A stretch of DNA of 64,000 nt, taken from positions 1,488,001 to 1,552,000 of the forward strand of contig NZ_CP009248.1 in the NCBI RefSeq assembly GCF_001941505.1, given 5' to 3'. A program made the position numbers and the translations under genes. Source of the stretch: Corynebacterium sphenisci DSM 44792 (GTDB lineage: Bacteria > Actinomycetota > Actinomycetes > Mycobacteriales > Mycobacteriaceae). Below the pieces are notes generated by a model. The model saw nothing but the letters and a program-made list of their open reading frames with translations, was not told the origin of the DNA and ran no database searches. Position 1 is the first letter of the stretch. Each line of letters starts with the position of its first letter. Below are positions 49,257 through 58,731 of this stretch, piece after piece.

Positions 49257-51365
49257 TCAGTCCACCCCGGCGTCGGACATGCCCCGGTACTCCCGGCGCA
49301 GCTCCGCGATCTCGTCGCGCAGCCGGCCGGCGAGCTCGAACTTCAGCTCCCGGGCGGCGGCGCCCATCTGCTCGGTGAGATCGTCGATCAGCTTGCCCAG
49401 CTGCGCCTTCGGCAGCCCGGAGGGGTCCACCGCCCCGGCCAGGGCGGCGTCCGCGGCGGCGCCCTCGCCCTCGCCGGGGTCGTCCTCGGCGGTGTCGTAG
49501 ACCTGGTCCAGGATGTCCGCGATCTTCTTGCGCAGCGGCTGCGGGTCCACCCCGTGGGCCTCGTTGTAGGCGATCTGCTTCTCCCGGCGCCGCTCGGTCT
49601 CCTCGATCGCCTCGGCCATCGAGTCGGTGATGGTGTCGGCGTACATGTGCACCTCGCCGCTGACGTTGCGGGCGGCGCGGCCGATGGTCTGGATGAGCGA
49701 TTTCGAGGAGCGCAGGAAGCCCTCCTTATCCGCGTCCAGGATCGCCACCAGGGACACCTCCGGCAGGTCCAGGCCCTCCCGGAGCAGGTTGATGCCGACC
49801 AGCACGTCGTAGTCGCCGAGGCGCAGCTGGCGCAGCAGCTCCACCCGCTTGAGGGTGTCCACGTCGGAGTGCATGTAGCGCACCCGGACCCCGTTCTCCA
49901 GCAGGTAGTCGGTGAGGTCCTCGGCCATCTTCTTGGTCAGGGTGGTCACCAGCACCCGCTCATTGCGGCCGGTGCGCAGCCGGATCTCGTGGATCAGGTC
50001 GTCGATCTGGCCGGCGGTGGGCTTGACCACCACCTTCGGGTCCACCAGCCCGGTGGGCCGGATCACCTGCTCCACGATCTCCCCGCCGGTCTTCGCCAGC
50101 TCGTAGTCGCCGGGGGTGGCGGACATGAACACCACCTGGCCGACCCGGGCGTCGAACTCCTCGAAGGTCAGCGGCCGGTTGTCCAGCGCCGAGGGCAGCC
50201 GGAAGCCGAAGTCCACCAGGTTGCGCTTCCGGGAGGCGTCGCCGTTGAACATGCCGCCGATCTGCGGCACGGTGACGTGCGACTCGTCGATGATGGTGAG
50301 GAAGTCCTCCGGGAAGTAGTCGATGAGCGTGGCCGGGGCGGAGCCGGCCTCCCGGCCGTCGATGTGCCGGGAGTAGTTCTCGATCCCGGTGCAGAAGCCG
50401 ACCTGCTGGATCATCTCCAGGTCGTATTCGGTGCGCATCCGCAGCCGCTGCGCCTCCAGCAGCTTGCCCCGGTTCTCCAGGTCGGCGAGCCGTTCGGCGA
50501 GCTCCTCGCGGATGTCCGCGATCGCCCGCTCCATCCGCTCCGGGCCCGCCACGTAGTGGGTGCCGGGGAAGATCCGCAGCTCCGGGACCTGGTCGATGAT
50601 GTCGCCGGTGATCGGGTTGAGGTGGTAGAGCGCGTCGATCTCGTCGCCGAAGAACTCCACCCGCACCGCCTTCTCCTCGTAGGCGGGGATGATGTCCACC
50701 ACATCGCCCTTGACCCGGAAGGTGCCGCGGGTGAAGGCGATGTCGTTGCGGGCGTACTGGATGTCCACGAGCAGCCGCAGGAAGGCGTCCCGCTCGACCT
50801 CCTCGCCCTCCTTGAGCACCACCGAGCGGTCCAGGTAGGACTGCGGGGTGCCCAGGCCGTAGATGCAGGACACCGAGGACACCACCACCACGTCGCGGCG
50901 GGAGAGCAGGTTGGAGGTGGCCGCATGGCGCAGCCGCTCCACGTCCTCGTTGATGGAGGAGTCCTTCTCGATGTAGGTGTCGGTCTGCGCGATGTACGCC
51001 TCGGGTTGGTAGTAGTCGTAGTAGCTGACGAAGTACTCGACGGCGTTGTTCGGCAGCAGCGAGCGCAGCTCGTTGGCGAGCTGCGCGGCGAGGGTCTTGT
51101 TCGGCGCCATCACCAGGGTGGGCCGCTGCATCCGCTCGATGAGCCAGGCGGCGGTGGCGGATTTGCCGGTGCCGGTGGCGCCCATGAGCACCACCTCCCG
51201 CTCCCCGCGGCCGAGCCGCTCGGCGAGCTCCTCGATGGCCTGCGGCTGGTCGCCGGCGGGCTCGAAGTCGCTGATCACCTCGAAGCGGGCGTCGGTGCGC
51301 TCGATGTCGCCGACGGGGCGGAACTCGGATTGGGCGAGGACCGGGTGCTCTGCTGCGAACGCCAT
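49257..51365 (-). CDS. uvrB: UvrABC system protein B
   Basis: 702 aa DNA-damage verification helicase. Walker [18 protein letters not shown] near residue 63 and the beta-hairpin region [21 protein letters not shown] are intact. DESH ([14 protein letters not shown]), the later helicase motifs ([35 protein letters not shown]) and the C-terminal UVR helical pair ([25 protein letters not shown]) that binds UvrC are all present. ATG 51365 has TACCCT exactly 7 nt upstream and no Shine-Dalgarno. No LexA box is seen near it. Confidence 0.96.
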   Translation of the reverse strand: MAFAAEHPVLAQSEFRPVGDIERTDARFEVISDFEPAGDQPQAIEELAERLGRGEREVVLMGATGTGKSATAAWLIERMQRPTLVMAPNKTLAAQLANELRSLLPNNAVEYFVSYYDYYQPEAYIAQTDTYIEKDSSINEDVERLRHAATSNLLSRRDVVVVSSVSCIYGLGTPQSYLDRSVVLKEGEEVERDAFLRLLVDIQYARNDIAFTRGTFRVKGDVVDIIPAYEEKAVRVEFFGDEIDALYHLNPITGDIIDQVPELRIFPGTHYVAGPERMERAIADIREELAERLADLENRGKLLEAQRLRMRTEYDLEMIQQVGFCTGIENYSRHIDGREAGSAPATLIDYFPEDFLTIIDESHVTVPQIGGMFNGDASRKRNLVDFGFRLPSALDNRPLTFEEFDARVGQVVFMSATPGDYELAKTGGEIVEQVIRPTGLVDPKVVVKPTAGQIDDLIHEIRLRTGRNERVLVTTLTKKMAEDLTDYLLENGVRVRYMHSDVDTLKRVELLRQLRLGDYDVLVGINLLREGLDLPEVSLVAILDADKEGFLRSSKSLIQTIGRAARNVSGEVHMYADTITDSMAEAIEETERRREKQIAYNEAHGVDPQPLRKKIADILDQVYDTAEDDPGEGEGAAADAALAGAVDPSGLPKAQLGKLIDDLTEQMGAAARELKFELAGRLRDEIAELRREYRGMSDAGVD

Positions 51366-51372
51366 GGATCCC

Positions 51373-51378
51373 AGGGTA
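51373..51378 (-). promoter_or_regulatory. -10-like hexamer for leaderless uvrB
   Basis: TACCCT on the minus strand, a 7-nt spacer (gggatcc), then ATG 51365. Confidence 0.45.
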
Positions 51379-51417
51379 CGCAGCCGCGGCGGGGCCGCCG
51401 CGGCGGGCCGCGCGCGG

Positions 51418-52710
51418 CTAGCCCGCGGTGGCCAGGATCTCGTCCGGGGTCCCCGGGAGGTCCACGGTGGCGGTGACCTCCCCGGCGGCCAGGTCGACGA
51501 TGTGCAGGGCGCGGGCGGCGGGGTCGGTGACGTAGGCCCGGTCGCCGGCGACGGCGAGGGCGGGCCGGGGCCGCTGCCACTCCTCCGGCTCGGTCCACCC
51601 CCCGATCACCTCGATGGTCCCGGTGACCGCGCCGGCGGCGGGGTCCACCAGGTGCAGGGCGCCGTCGGTGCCGAGCACCACGCCGATCCCCGCCTCGGTC
51701 ATCGCCAGGGAGCGGAAGCTGTAGGAGGTCCCGAGGTCCACCAGGCGCAGGCTGGCGTCCCGGGTGTCCACCACGGCGACCCGGGTGGGCCGCTGCGGGC
51801 GATCGGCCCGGGCGGCGGCCTCGTCGTCCCGGTAGTCGGCGAGCACCAGGGGCGAGTCGGGGACGCCGATCTCGGTGCCGATCCGGCCGTAGCCGCCGGG
51901 GGCGGCGGCCTTGGCGACGGTGCCGTCGCGGTGCACCAGGGCCCCGTCGGCGCAGCCGACGACGACCGCGCCGCCGGCGGCCTCGGCGGCGCCGTGCGCC
52001 CCGGGGCAGTCCTCGTGGCGCTCCAGCTCCTCGCCCGCGCCATCGCGCAGGGCCACCCCGATCCGCTCCCCGGCCCCGTCGGAGAGGGTGGTCAGGTAGC
52101 GGTCGCGATCCTCGCGCACGGCGATGCCGTGGTGGGCGGGCAGCCGGAACTGCTCGGTGACCGCCATCCCGGCCAGGCGCACCTCGGTGACCTGGCCGGC
52201 GTCGTCGAAGAGCACCGCCCGGGTCGGCCCGCCGACGACGTGGCCGGGTTCCTCGGCGGGCACGGTGAAGCCGGTGAAGGAGGGTTCCCCGGCGTGGTGG
52301 TGGAAGTGGTCCCCGTGCGCCCGGGAGTAGGAGCCCAGGTCCAGGGCCCGGAAACCGGCCGCGTCGGTGACGAAGGCGTGCCGGCCGTCGCCGGCGGCGT
52401 TGAGCCGCAGGTAGCCCTCGGCGGGCAGATCCGCGAGGACCTTCGGCTCCTCGCCGCCGTCGAGGACGAGCACCCCGCCCTCGTGGGTGATCGCCACCCG
52501 GGGCTGGGCGGAGCGCACCTCGGGCAGGCTCGCCGCGGCGCCGTCGTGGCCGTGGTCGTGGCCGGCGCCGTCGTGATCGTGGTCGTGGCCGGCGCCGGCG
52601 TGGTCATCCGCTGCGTCGGCGGCGGGGTCGTCGTCGGCGCAGGCGCCGAGCAGCAGGGCGGGGGTGGCGAGCACGGCCAGCAGGGTGGGCCGCAGAAGGG
52701 TATCGGACAT
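51418..52710 (-). CDS. AztD-like zinc-binding lipoprotein (putative zinc metallochaperone)
   Basis: 430 aa. An N-terminal signal ends in a lipobox LLLGAC (Cys24), so it is predicted to be a membrane-anchored lipoprotein. Directly after (about residues 33-55) lies a run of His and Asp ([16 protein letters not shown] type), suited to binding Zn. The rest is beta-propeller-like repeat sequence ([48 protein letters not shown]). AztD chaperones have this layout. No ABC transporter gene is next to it. The 7-1-7 palindrome upstream supports zinc regulation. Confidence 0.78.
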   Translation of the reverse strand: MSDTLLRPTLLAVLATPALLLGACADDDPAADAADDHAGAGHDHDHDGAGHDHGHDGAAASLPEVRSAQPRVAITHEGGVLVLDGGEEPKVLADLPAEGYLRLNAAGDGRHAFVTDAAGFRALDLGSYSRAHGDHFHHHAGEPSFTGFTVPAEEPGHVVGGPTRAVLFDDAGQVTEVRLAGMAVTEQFRLPAHHGIAVREDRDRYLTTLSDGAGERIGVALRDGAGEELERHEDCPGAHGAAEAAGGAVVVGCADGALVHRDGTVAKAAAPGGYGRIGTEIGVPDSPLVLADYRDDEAAARADRPQRPTRVAVVDTRDASLRLVDLGTSYSFRSLAMTEAGIGVVLGTDGALHLVDPAAGAVTGTIEVIGGWTEPEEWQRPRPALAVAGDRAYVTDPAARALHIVDLAAGEVTATVDLPGTPDEILATAG

Positions 52711-52717
52711 GCCGGAC

Positions 52718-52746
52718 AGCAAACCGAAAATGACAACCGTTGTCAA
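52718..52746 (-). promoter_or_regulatory. Promoter of the AztD-like gene
   Basis: On the minus strand TTGACA (52741-52746), 17 nt, then TTTGCT (52718-52723), then 7 nt to ATG 52710, which implies a leaderless mRNA. The -35 is overlapped by the palindrome. Confidence 0.55.
52731..52745. promoter_or_regulatory. Zur-type 7-1-7 palindromic operator
   Basis: TGACAACCGTTGTCA: perfect 7-bp arms around one central base, the architecture of Zur/Fur boxes in actinobacteria. It sits on the -35 and spacer, so binding would block transcription. Confidence 0.6.
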
Positions 52747-52765
52747 CTAGAGGGGTCTCCCCCGC

Positions 52766-53374
52766 TCAGGCGCGTTTCGCCGCCTCCGGGGCCAGCCGCC
52801 CCCGCCACAGCCGATCCACCTGCTCCACCAGCTCCTCCCGGGTGCCGGAGTTGTCCAGCACCACATCGGCGGCGGCCAGCCGGGTGGCGTCGTCGATCTG
52901 CGCGGCGATCCGGCGCCGCGCATCGGCGGCGTCCACCCCGCGCGACTCCACCAGCCGGCGCACCCGGATCTCCTCCGGGGCGTGCACCACCACGACCAGA
53001 TCATGATCCCCGGCCAGGCCGTTCTCGATGAGCAGCGGCATATCGTGCACCAGCACCTCCCCCGGCCGGGCCAGGGCGAACAACTCCGCGGTGCGGGCCG
53101 CGATCCGCGGATGGGTGATCGCGTTGAGCCGGCGCCGGGAGGCGTCATCGGCGAAGGCGCGGCGGGCCAGCAGCGCCCGGTCCAGGGTGCCGTCGGCGGC
53201 GATCACGTCCGCGCCGAAGGCCTCGGCCAGCTCCGCCAGGGCGGGCTCGCCGGGGGCGACCACCTCCCGGGCGATCGCGTCGGCGTCCACCACCCGGGCC
53301 CCGTGCTCGCGCAGCCGCGCGCTCACCGAGGACTTGCCGCTGCCCATCCCGCCGGTCAATCCCACTGTCAGCAT
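52766..53374 (-). CDS. coaE: Dephospho-CoA kinase
   Basis: 202 aa; last step of CoA synthesis. P-loop GLTGGMGSGKSSVSARL is at the N-terminus, followed by DADAIAREVVAPGEPAL and HPRIAARTAEL of the substrate domain. LLIENGLAGDHDLVVVV fits the family DxxLL-type region. ATG 53374 has TAGGCT exactly 7 nt upstream. The family in mycobacteria carries a C-terminal GrpB extension; here it is absent. Confidence 0.94.
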   Translation of the reverse strand: MLTVGLTGGMGSGKSSVSARLREHGARVVDADAIAREVVAPGEPALAELAEAFGADVIAADGTLDRALLARRAFADDASRRRLNAITHPRIAARTAELFALARPGEVLVHDMPLLIENGLAGDHDLVVVVHAPEEIRVRRLVESRGVDAADARRRIAAQIDDATRLAAADVVLDNSGTREELVEQVDRLWRGRLAPEAAKRA

Positions 53375-53381
53375 GCCGGCC

Positions 53382-53387
53382 AGCCTA
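53382..53387 (-). promoter_or_regulatory. -10-like hexamer for leaderless coaE
   Basis: TAGGCT on the minus strand, a 7-nt spacer (ggccggc), then ATG 53374. Confidence 0.5.
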
Positions 53388-53423
53388 ACCGGGGCGCGGC
53401 GGCCGCGCGGGGCGGGCACGCGG

Positions 53424-53472
53424 AAAAAAGGGGCCGCGCCCCGCCCCGCCGAGGCGGGAGGGGGCGCGGCCC
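53424..53472 (-). terminator. Rho-independent terminator of rpsA
   Basis: GGGCCGCGCCCC (53431-53442) and GGGGCGCGGCCC (53461-53472), a perfect 12-bp stem with an inner GC stem. On the minus strand it is followed by a run of six T (53424-53429). The strongest terminator in the window. Confidence 0.85.
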
Positions 53473-53497
53473 GGTGCGCGGGTGCGCGGCGGCGCGG

Positions 53498-54946
53498 CTA
53501 GTTGCCGGCCAGCTTCTCGCGCAGCGCGGCGAGCTGCTCGTCGGAGGCGAGGGTGCCGCCGGACTCGGCGGGGGCCTCGGTGGCCGCGGTGGCGGCGCCG
53601 GAGCTGTAGTTCGCCGGGGCGGAGGCCGCCTCGGCGGCCTGCGCGCGGTGCCGCTCGATCTGGGCGGTGTGCAGCTGGTGGTGCCGCTCCGCCTCCGCGT
53701 AGCGGGCCTCCCACTCGGCGCGCTGGGTCTCGTAGCCCTCCATCCACTCGTTGGTCTCCGGGTCGAAGCCCTCCGGGAAGATGTAGTTGCCCTGCTCGTC
53801 GTAGGAGTCGCCCATGCCGTACTTGGTGGGGTCGAACTCCTCGGTGTAGTCCTCGTCGGCCTGCTTCAGGGACAGCGAGATCCGGCGGCGCTCCAGGTCG
53901 ATGTCGATGACCTTGACCATGACCTCCTCGCCGACGCTGACGATCTGGTCCGGCACGTCGACGTGCCGCTCGGCCAGCTCGGAGATGTGCACCAGGCCCT
54001 CGATGCCCTCCTCGACCCGGACGAAGGCGCCGAAGGGCACCAGCTTGGTGACCTTGCCCGGCACGATCTGGCCGATCGCGTGGGTGCGGGCGAACACGCG
54101 CCACGGGTCCTCCTGGGTCGCCTTCAGCGACAGGGAGACGCGCTCGCGGTTGAGGTCGACCTCGAGCACCTCGACGGTGACCTCGTCGCCGACCGCGACG
54201 ACCTCGGACGGGTGGTCGATGTGCTTCCAGGACAGCTCGGAGACGTGCACCAGGCCGTCGACCCCGCCGAGATCCACGAAGGCGCCGAAGTTGACGATGG
54301 AGGACACGACGCCCTTGCGGACCTGGCCCTTCTGCAGCTGGTGCAGGAACTCGGAGCGCACCTCGGACTGGGTCTGCTCCAGCCAGGCCCGGCGGGAGAG
54401 CACCACGTTGTTGCGGTTCTTGTCCAGCTCGATGATCTTCGCCTCGAGCTCCTGGCCGATGTAGGGCTGCAGATCGCGGACCCGGCGCATCTCCACCAGG
54501 GAGGCCGGCAGGAAGCCGCGCAGGCCGATGTCCAGGATGAGGCCGCCCTTGACGACCTCGATGACGGTGCCGGTGACCGGCTCGTCCTTCTCCTTGAGGT
54601 CCTCGATGGTGCCCCAGGCGCGCTCGTACTGGGCGCGCTTCTTGGACAGGATCAGCCGACCCTCCTTGTCCTCCTTCGTGAGGACCAGGGCGTCGATCTC
54701 GTCACCGACCTCGACCACCTCGTCGGGGTCGACATCGTGCTTGATGGACAGCTCGCGGGAGGGGATGACGCCCTCGGTCTTGTAGCCGATGTCGAGCAGG
54801 ACCTCGTCGCGGTCGACCTTGACGACGGTGCCCTCGACGATGTCCCCATCGTTGAAGTACTTGATCGTGGCGTCGACGGCGGCGAGGAAATCCTCAGCGG
54901 TGCCAATGTCGTTGATGGCGACCTGAGGGGTGTTGGAGGTGGGCAT
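53498..54946 (-). CDS. rpsA: Ribosomal protein S1
   Basis: 482 aa with four S1 RNA-binding repeats at about residues 33-105, 121-188, 207-276 and 293-362, as in actinobacterial S1 (shorter than the six-repeat E. coli protein). Repeat 3 (GAFVDLGGVDGLVHVSELSW) and repeat 4 (GAFVRVEEGIEGLVHISELA) are best conserved. The C-terminal tail (about 370-482) is acidic, then low-complexity Ala/Ser, ending in EQLAALREKLAGN. ATG 54946 has GGAG about 11 nt upstream. Needed for mRNA delivery to the 30S. Confidence 0.96.
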   Translation of the reverse strand: MPTSNTPQVAINDIGTAEDFLAAVDATIKYFNDGDIVEGTVVKVDRDEVLLDIGYKTEGVIPSRELSIKHDVDPDEVVEVGDEIDALVLTKEDKEGRLILSKKRAQYERAWGTIEDLKEKDEPVTGTVIEVVKGGLILDIGLRGFLPASLVEMRRVRDLQPYIGQELEAKIIELDKNRNNVVLSRRAWLEQTQSEVRSEFLHQLQKGQVRKGVVSSIVNFGAFVDLGGVDGLVHVSELSWKHIDHPSEVVAVGDEVTVEVLEVDLNRERVSLSLKATQEDPWRVFARTHAIGQIVPGKVTKLVPFGAFVRVEEGIEGLVHISELAERHVDVPDQIVSVGEEVMVKVIDIDLERRRISLSLKQADEDYTEEFDPTKYGMGDSYDEQGNYIFPEGFDPETNEWMEGYETQRAEWEARYAEAERHHQLHTAQIERHRAQAAEAASAPANYSSGAATAATEAPAESGGTLASDEQLAALREKLAGN

Positions 54947-55088
54947 ATGCGATGTGCTCCGAAGCGGTTGGAATCGAAAACGGACAGGGTGCGCATGCGC
55001 GCCAGGCTCGGCTCGGCGGACGGCGGGCAGCTTCGGCGGATGCTCCGACGGGATCGCGAAACCGGACGTGCGCGCACACGTGCCGGAT

Positions 55089-55117
55089 ACCCTACCCCCG
55101 CGGCGCCGGTGCGGCAA
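55089..55117 (-). promoter_or_regulatory. Promoter of rpsA
   Basis: On the minus strand TTGCCG (55112-55117), 17 nt, then TAGGGT (55089-55094), giving a leader of about 135 nt. The rest of the 257-bp gap shows nothing I can support. Confidence 0.55.
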
Positions 55118-55203
55118 ATACCCCCGGCCACCCCGCAACCCCGCCACGACCAGGGCTGTGACCGCTGTGACGGGAGGGGCGCGGGCGCCGGTGCCGGGGG
55201 TGC

Positions 55204-58200
55204 TCAGCGGGCCCTGATGCGCACCTCCGCGGGCCCGTCGCGCAGCACCACCAGGCAGAGATCGGCGACTCGCCGGCCGGTGGCGTCCTCCAGCAGCCCG
55301 GCGTAGGTCCCCAACTGCGCGAAGTACCGGGCCAGCTCCTCCTCCCCGATGGTCACGTCGGTCTTGTAATCGATGATGTGCAGCAGCCCGGAGTCGTCCT
55401 CCCACACCAGGTCGGCGATGCCGAACACCGGCTGCGCCGCCCCGTCCGCACCGGCGGTGACCCCGGTGAGGTGCATCTCCCGCCAGTGCCGGGGCGCGGC
55501 CGCGGCGGCGCGCACCGGGGCCGATTCCAACGCGGAGCGGGCCCGGGCGACGAAGGCGTCGGCATCGCCCAGGCCCGCGGCGCGCGCGTGGGCCCGGGCC
55601 GCGGCCGCCCAGGCGCCGTCCTCGGCGGTATCCGCGTCGAGATCGGAGTGCTCCAGGAAGGCGTGCATCGCGTCACCGAAGACCGGGCCGTGGTCGGCGT
55701 ACCCGACCGCCGGCGGGGCCACCGGCTCCGGTACCGGGGCAGGGGTGCCGGCCGCGCCGACGACGTCGCCCAGGGCCGCCCCGGCGGCGGCGCCGACCGC
55801 GGTGGCGGCGACCGCCGCGGCGGATTCCCCCTCGAAGCGCAGCCGCCCCTCGTCCAGCAGCCCGGTCACCGAGGCCAGCCCCGGGATCTCGGCGCTGGCG
55901 CGGGCGGCGGCCATCCGCCGCTCGAACTCCTCCGTGGACATCGGGTCGGGCCGCGCCGGGCTCGCCTGCGCCGGCTCCTCGGCGGCGGCGATCTGCTCCG
56001 GGGTGGCCTGGTCGGCAAGAATCTCGGGCACCGTCCGCGGGGTGCAGCCCGGCGCCCCGTCCGCCTCGGCGTCGAGGATCGCGGCGAGGAAGTCCGCGCC
56101 GCGGCAGCGGCCGCTCACCGCACCGCTCTTGTTCCAGGAGACGTGCCCGGACACCGCGAGCACCGATTCCGCGCGAGTGGCCGCGACGTACCAGAGCCGG
56201 GCCCGCTCCGCCTCGAGCTGGGCACGCTCCTCCTCCTGGAGGGCGGCGTAGCCCTCGGTCTGCAAGTCCTTGCGGAACCGGGCGTGCAGCCCGCCGCCGG
56301 CGTCGACGAGCACCGGGTCCGGGTCGGTGCGCAGGCCGCGGCCGAGCCCGGCGACGATCACGAAGGGCGCCTCCAGGCCCTTGGCCGCGTGGATGGTCAT
56401 CAGCCGCACCGCGTCGACGCCGAGCTCCGGGACGATCGCCTCGTTGATCCGGGCCCGATCCGTGGACTGGGCGTCAACCCAGTCGCAGTACTCCCGGAGG
56501 GTGCCGCCGGTGGCCTCGTACCACTGCCGGGCCTGCTCCACGACGAAGCGGATCCGGCGCCAGCGGTCCTCCCGGTTGCGGGCGGCGGACCACACCGCGT
56601 AGCCGAGCCGCTCCTCCACCACCGCCTCCAGCGCATCGGCCGGGCGCAGCCCGGTACGGCGGGAGTGCAGCCCGTGCAGCCAGGCCAGCCCCTCCCCGAC
56701 CATGCCCCGGTCCGCCGAATCCCCGTCCGGCGACGCGGGCGGGACGTCGATCCGCCAGCCGCCCCCGCTAAGGCGGTGCTCCAGCAGATCGGCGTCGGAG
56801 CAGCCGAACAGCGGGGAGCGCAGCGCCGCGACGCAGGCCACGGCGTCGGTCGGATCCGCGATCGCGCGCATCACGTTGATCAGGGAGAGCACCTCCGGGG
56901 CGCGGTAGACCACCGAGGAGGTCGAGGAGCGGTATTCGATGCCCCGGGTGCCGAGCGCGTCCATGATTCGCTCCGCGGCGTGGGCGGTGGGGGTGAGCAC
57001 CAGGATGTCCGCGTAGGTCACCGGACGGCTGCCGATCCGGCCGCCCTCACGGGTGGTCACCGGCCAACGGTCGGCGACCGCGCCGTGAATGAGCTCGGCA
57101 ATGTCGGCGGCCTCCGCGGCGAAGTCGACGTCACGGGGGGCCTCGCCGGGCTCCTGTCGCGGCGGGCCGAAGACCAGCGCCCGCCCGCGGCGCGGATCCG
57201 CGTCGCCGATCCGCCGGAGATCCGGTCGCGGGGTCAGAGGGACGTAGCCAGCCTGGATCCGCCGGCCGTCGGGGAGGTTCCGTTCCCGCAGGTAGCCGGA
57301 GAACACGGCGTTGACCCAGTCGATCACCGCCGGGGTGGAGCGGAAGTTGGTGCGCAGGTTCACCGCGACCTCCTCTCCCGCGGCGGCGGTGTCATCCCGG
57401 GCCGCCAGGTAGGTGGAGATGTCCGCCCGCCGGAAGCGGTAGATGGACTGCTTGGGGTCGCCGACGGTGAACAGGTGCCCATCCTGGACCCGGTCATGCG
57501 CCCCGGTGGCGATGTTGCGGGCCAGCCGCCACTGCAGCGGGTCGGTGTCCTGGAACTCGTCGAGCAGGATCATCCGGAACCGCCCATGCAGCGCGTCGCG
57601 CACCTCCGGATCCCGGGTGAGCTCCTCGGCGATCACCAGCAGATCGTGGAAGGTCAGTCGCCCGGTACGGCGGCGCTCCGCAGCCGCCGCCAGCGCATCG
57701 GCGCCGGCGGCCAGGGCGATCGCCTCCGCGCAGCGGCTCAGCCGGTCGCCGACCACCGCCCGGTAGCCGTCGAAGATGCCGCTGAGTTCCTTGCGCAAAT
57801 CGGTGATCTTCACCGGCGCCCCGTCCATCCGGGCGCCCTTCCAGGCGTCCGCCTTGCTGATCCGGTGCACCGAGCGGCCGTCATTGGGCAGCCGGATCGA
57901 CGCCCAGGCGCGATCTCCGGGACCGGTGTCAGCGACGGCCTCGGCAAGCTCGTCGGCGAAGCGGGTGCAGTCCCGGATCAGCGCCAGCAGCGGGTCCCCG
58001 GTCGGCGCCCCGGCGATGCCGCGGGCGCCGAGGTCCCGGGCGTCGGCGATCACCCGGCGTAGCTCCGCCCACGGGGTCGCGTCCAGGTCGGGCAACTCCG
58101 GGTCGGGGTCGGCGAGGTGGTAATTCTCGTCGATGCCGGCGCGGACCGCCCGGATGTCGTCGACCTCGATGCCGTGCTCCACGAGGATCGCGGCGGCCTC

Positions 58201-58722
58201 GGCGAGGGTGCGATCAGCATCGTCCTCGGGGGTCTCCGCGGGAAACAGCCGGGCCCGGAAATCCGCCCACCCCCGCTCCGCGGCCACGTCCTGGCCGATG
58301 TCGGCGAGGATCTCCACCCGCGGCGGCACCCTCGCCGCCAGCGGGTACAGGGAGATGATCCGGCGGGCGAAGCGGTGCAGGGTCTCGATGGCGGCGCCGT
58401 CGAGGCCGTCGAGGGCGGCGCCCAGCCGCTCTGCCTTCGCCGGGTCGGCTCCGCCCAGGTCGGCGGCCTCCTGCTCCAGCATCCCGCGGATCCGGGCGCG
58501 CATCTCCGCGGCGGCCTTCTCCGTGAAGGTGATCGCCGCAATAGACTCCACCGGGATCCCGTCGTCGATGATCAGGGTCCGCAGCCGCTGCACCATGCTG
58601 TGCGTCTTCCCGGTGCCGGCGCCGGCCTCCACGAAGAGGGTGTGGCCGGTGCCGGCGGCGATCAGCTCGCGTTCCCCGGCATCGGCGAGTGCCCCGGCGG
58701 GGGTGGTCCCGTGCTCGCTCAT
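55204..58722 (-). CDS. AddA-like UvrD-family helicase/nuclease
   Basis: 1172 aa. The N-terminal helicase motor has Walker A EAGAGTGKTHSMVQR (about 32-46), motif Ia TFTEKAAAEMRARI, motif II LLDEFQDTDPLQW, motif III GDPKQSIYRFRRAD, motif V TIHAAKGLEAPF and motif VI LWYVAATRAES. The C-terminal ~150 residues form a RecB-like PD-(D/E)XK nuclease (GIADLVWEDDSGLLHIIDYKTD, catalytic D and DYK). This is the AddA architecture for double-strand end processing. It starts with AGGAG upstream, 9 nt after the addB-like stop. RecB or AdnA are alternatives, but the partner argues for AddAB. Confidence 0.85.
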   Translation of the reverse strand: MSEHGTTPAGALADAGERELIAAGTGHTLFVEAGAGTGKTHSMVQRLRTLIIDDGIPVESIAAITFTEKAAAEMRARIRGMLEQEAADLGGADPAKAERLGAALDGLDGAAIETLHRFARRIISLYPLAARVPPRVEILADIGQDVAAERGWADFRARLFPAETPEDDADRTLAEAAAILVEHGIEVDDIRAVRAGIDENYHLADPDPELPDLDATPWAELRRVIADARDLGARGIAGAPTGDPLLALIRDCTRFADELAEAVADTGPGDRAWASIRLPNDGRSVHRISKADAWKGARMDGAPVKITDLRKELSGIFDGYRAVVGDRLSRCAEAIALAAGADALAAAAERRRTGRLTFHDLLVIAEELTRDPEVRDALHGRFRMILLDEFQDTDPLQWRLARNIATGAHDRVQDGHLFTVGDPKQSIYRFRRADISTYLAARDDTAAAGEEVAVNLRTNFRSTPAVIDWVNAVFSGYLRERNLPDGRRIQAGYVPLTPRPDLRRIGDADPRRGRALVFGPPRQEPGEAPRDVDFAAEAADIAELIHGAVADRWPVTTREGGRIGSRPVTYADILVLTPTAHAAERIMDALGTRGIEYRSSTSSVVYRAPEVLSLINVMRAIADPTDAVACVAALRSPLFGCSDADLLEHRLSGGGWRIDVPPASPDGDSADRGMVGEGLAWLHGLHSRRTGLRPADALEAVVEERLGYAVWSAARNREDRWRRIRFVVEQARQWYEATGGTLREYCDWVDAQSTDRARINEAIVPELGVDAVRLMTIHAAKGLEAPFVIVAGLGRGLRTDPDPVLVDAGGGLHARFRKDLQTEGYAALQEEERAQLEAERARLWYVAATRAESVLAVSGHVSWNKSGAVSGRCRGADFLAAILDAEADGAPGCTPRTVPEILADQATPEQIAAAEEPAQASPARPDPMSTEEFERRMAAARASAEIPGLASVTGLLDEGRLRFEGESAAAVAATAVGAAAGAALGDVVGAAGTPAPVPEPVAPPAVGYADHGPVFGDAMHAFLEHSDLDADTAEDGAWAAAARAHARAAGLGDADAFVARARSALESAPVRAAAAAPRHWREMHLTGVTAGADGAAQPVFGIADLVWEDDSGLLHIIDYKTDVTIGEEELARYFAQLGTYAGLLEDATGRRVADLCLVVLRDGPAEVRIRAR

Positions 58723-58731
58723 CTGCTGCTC

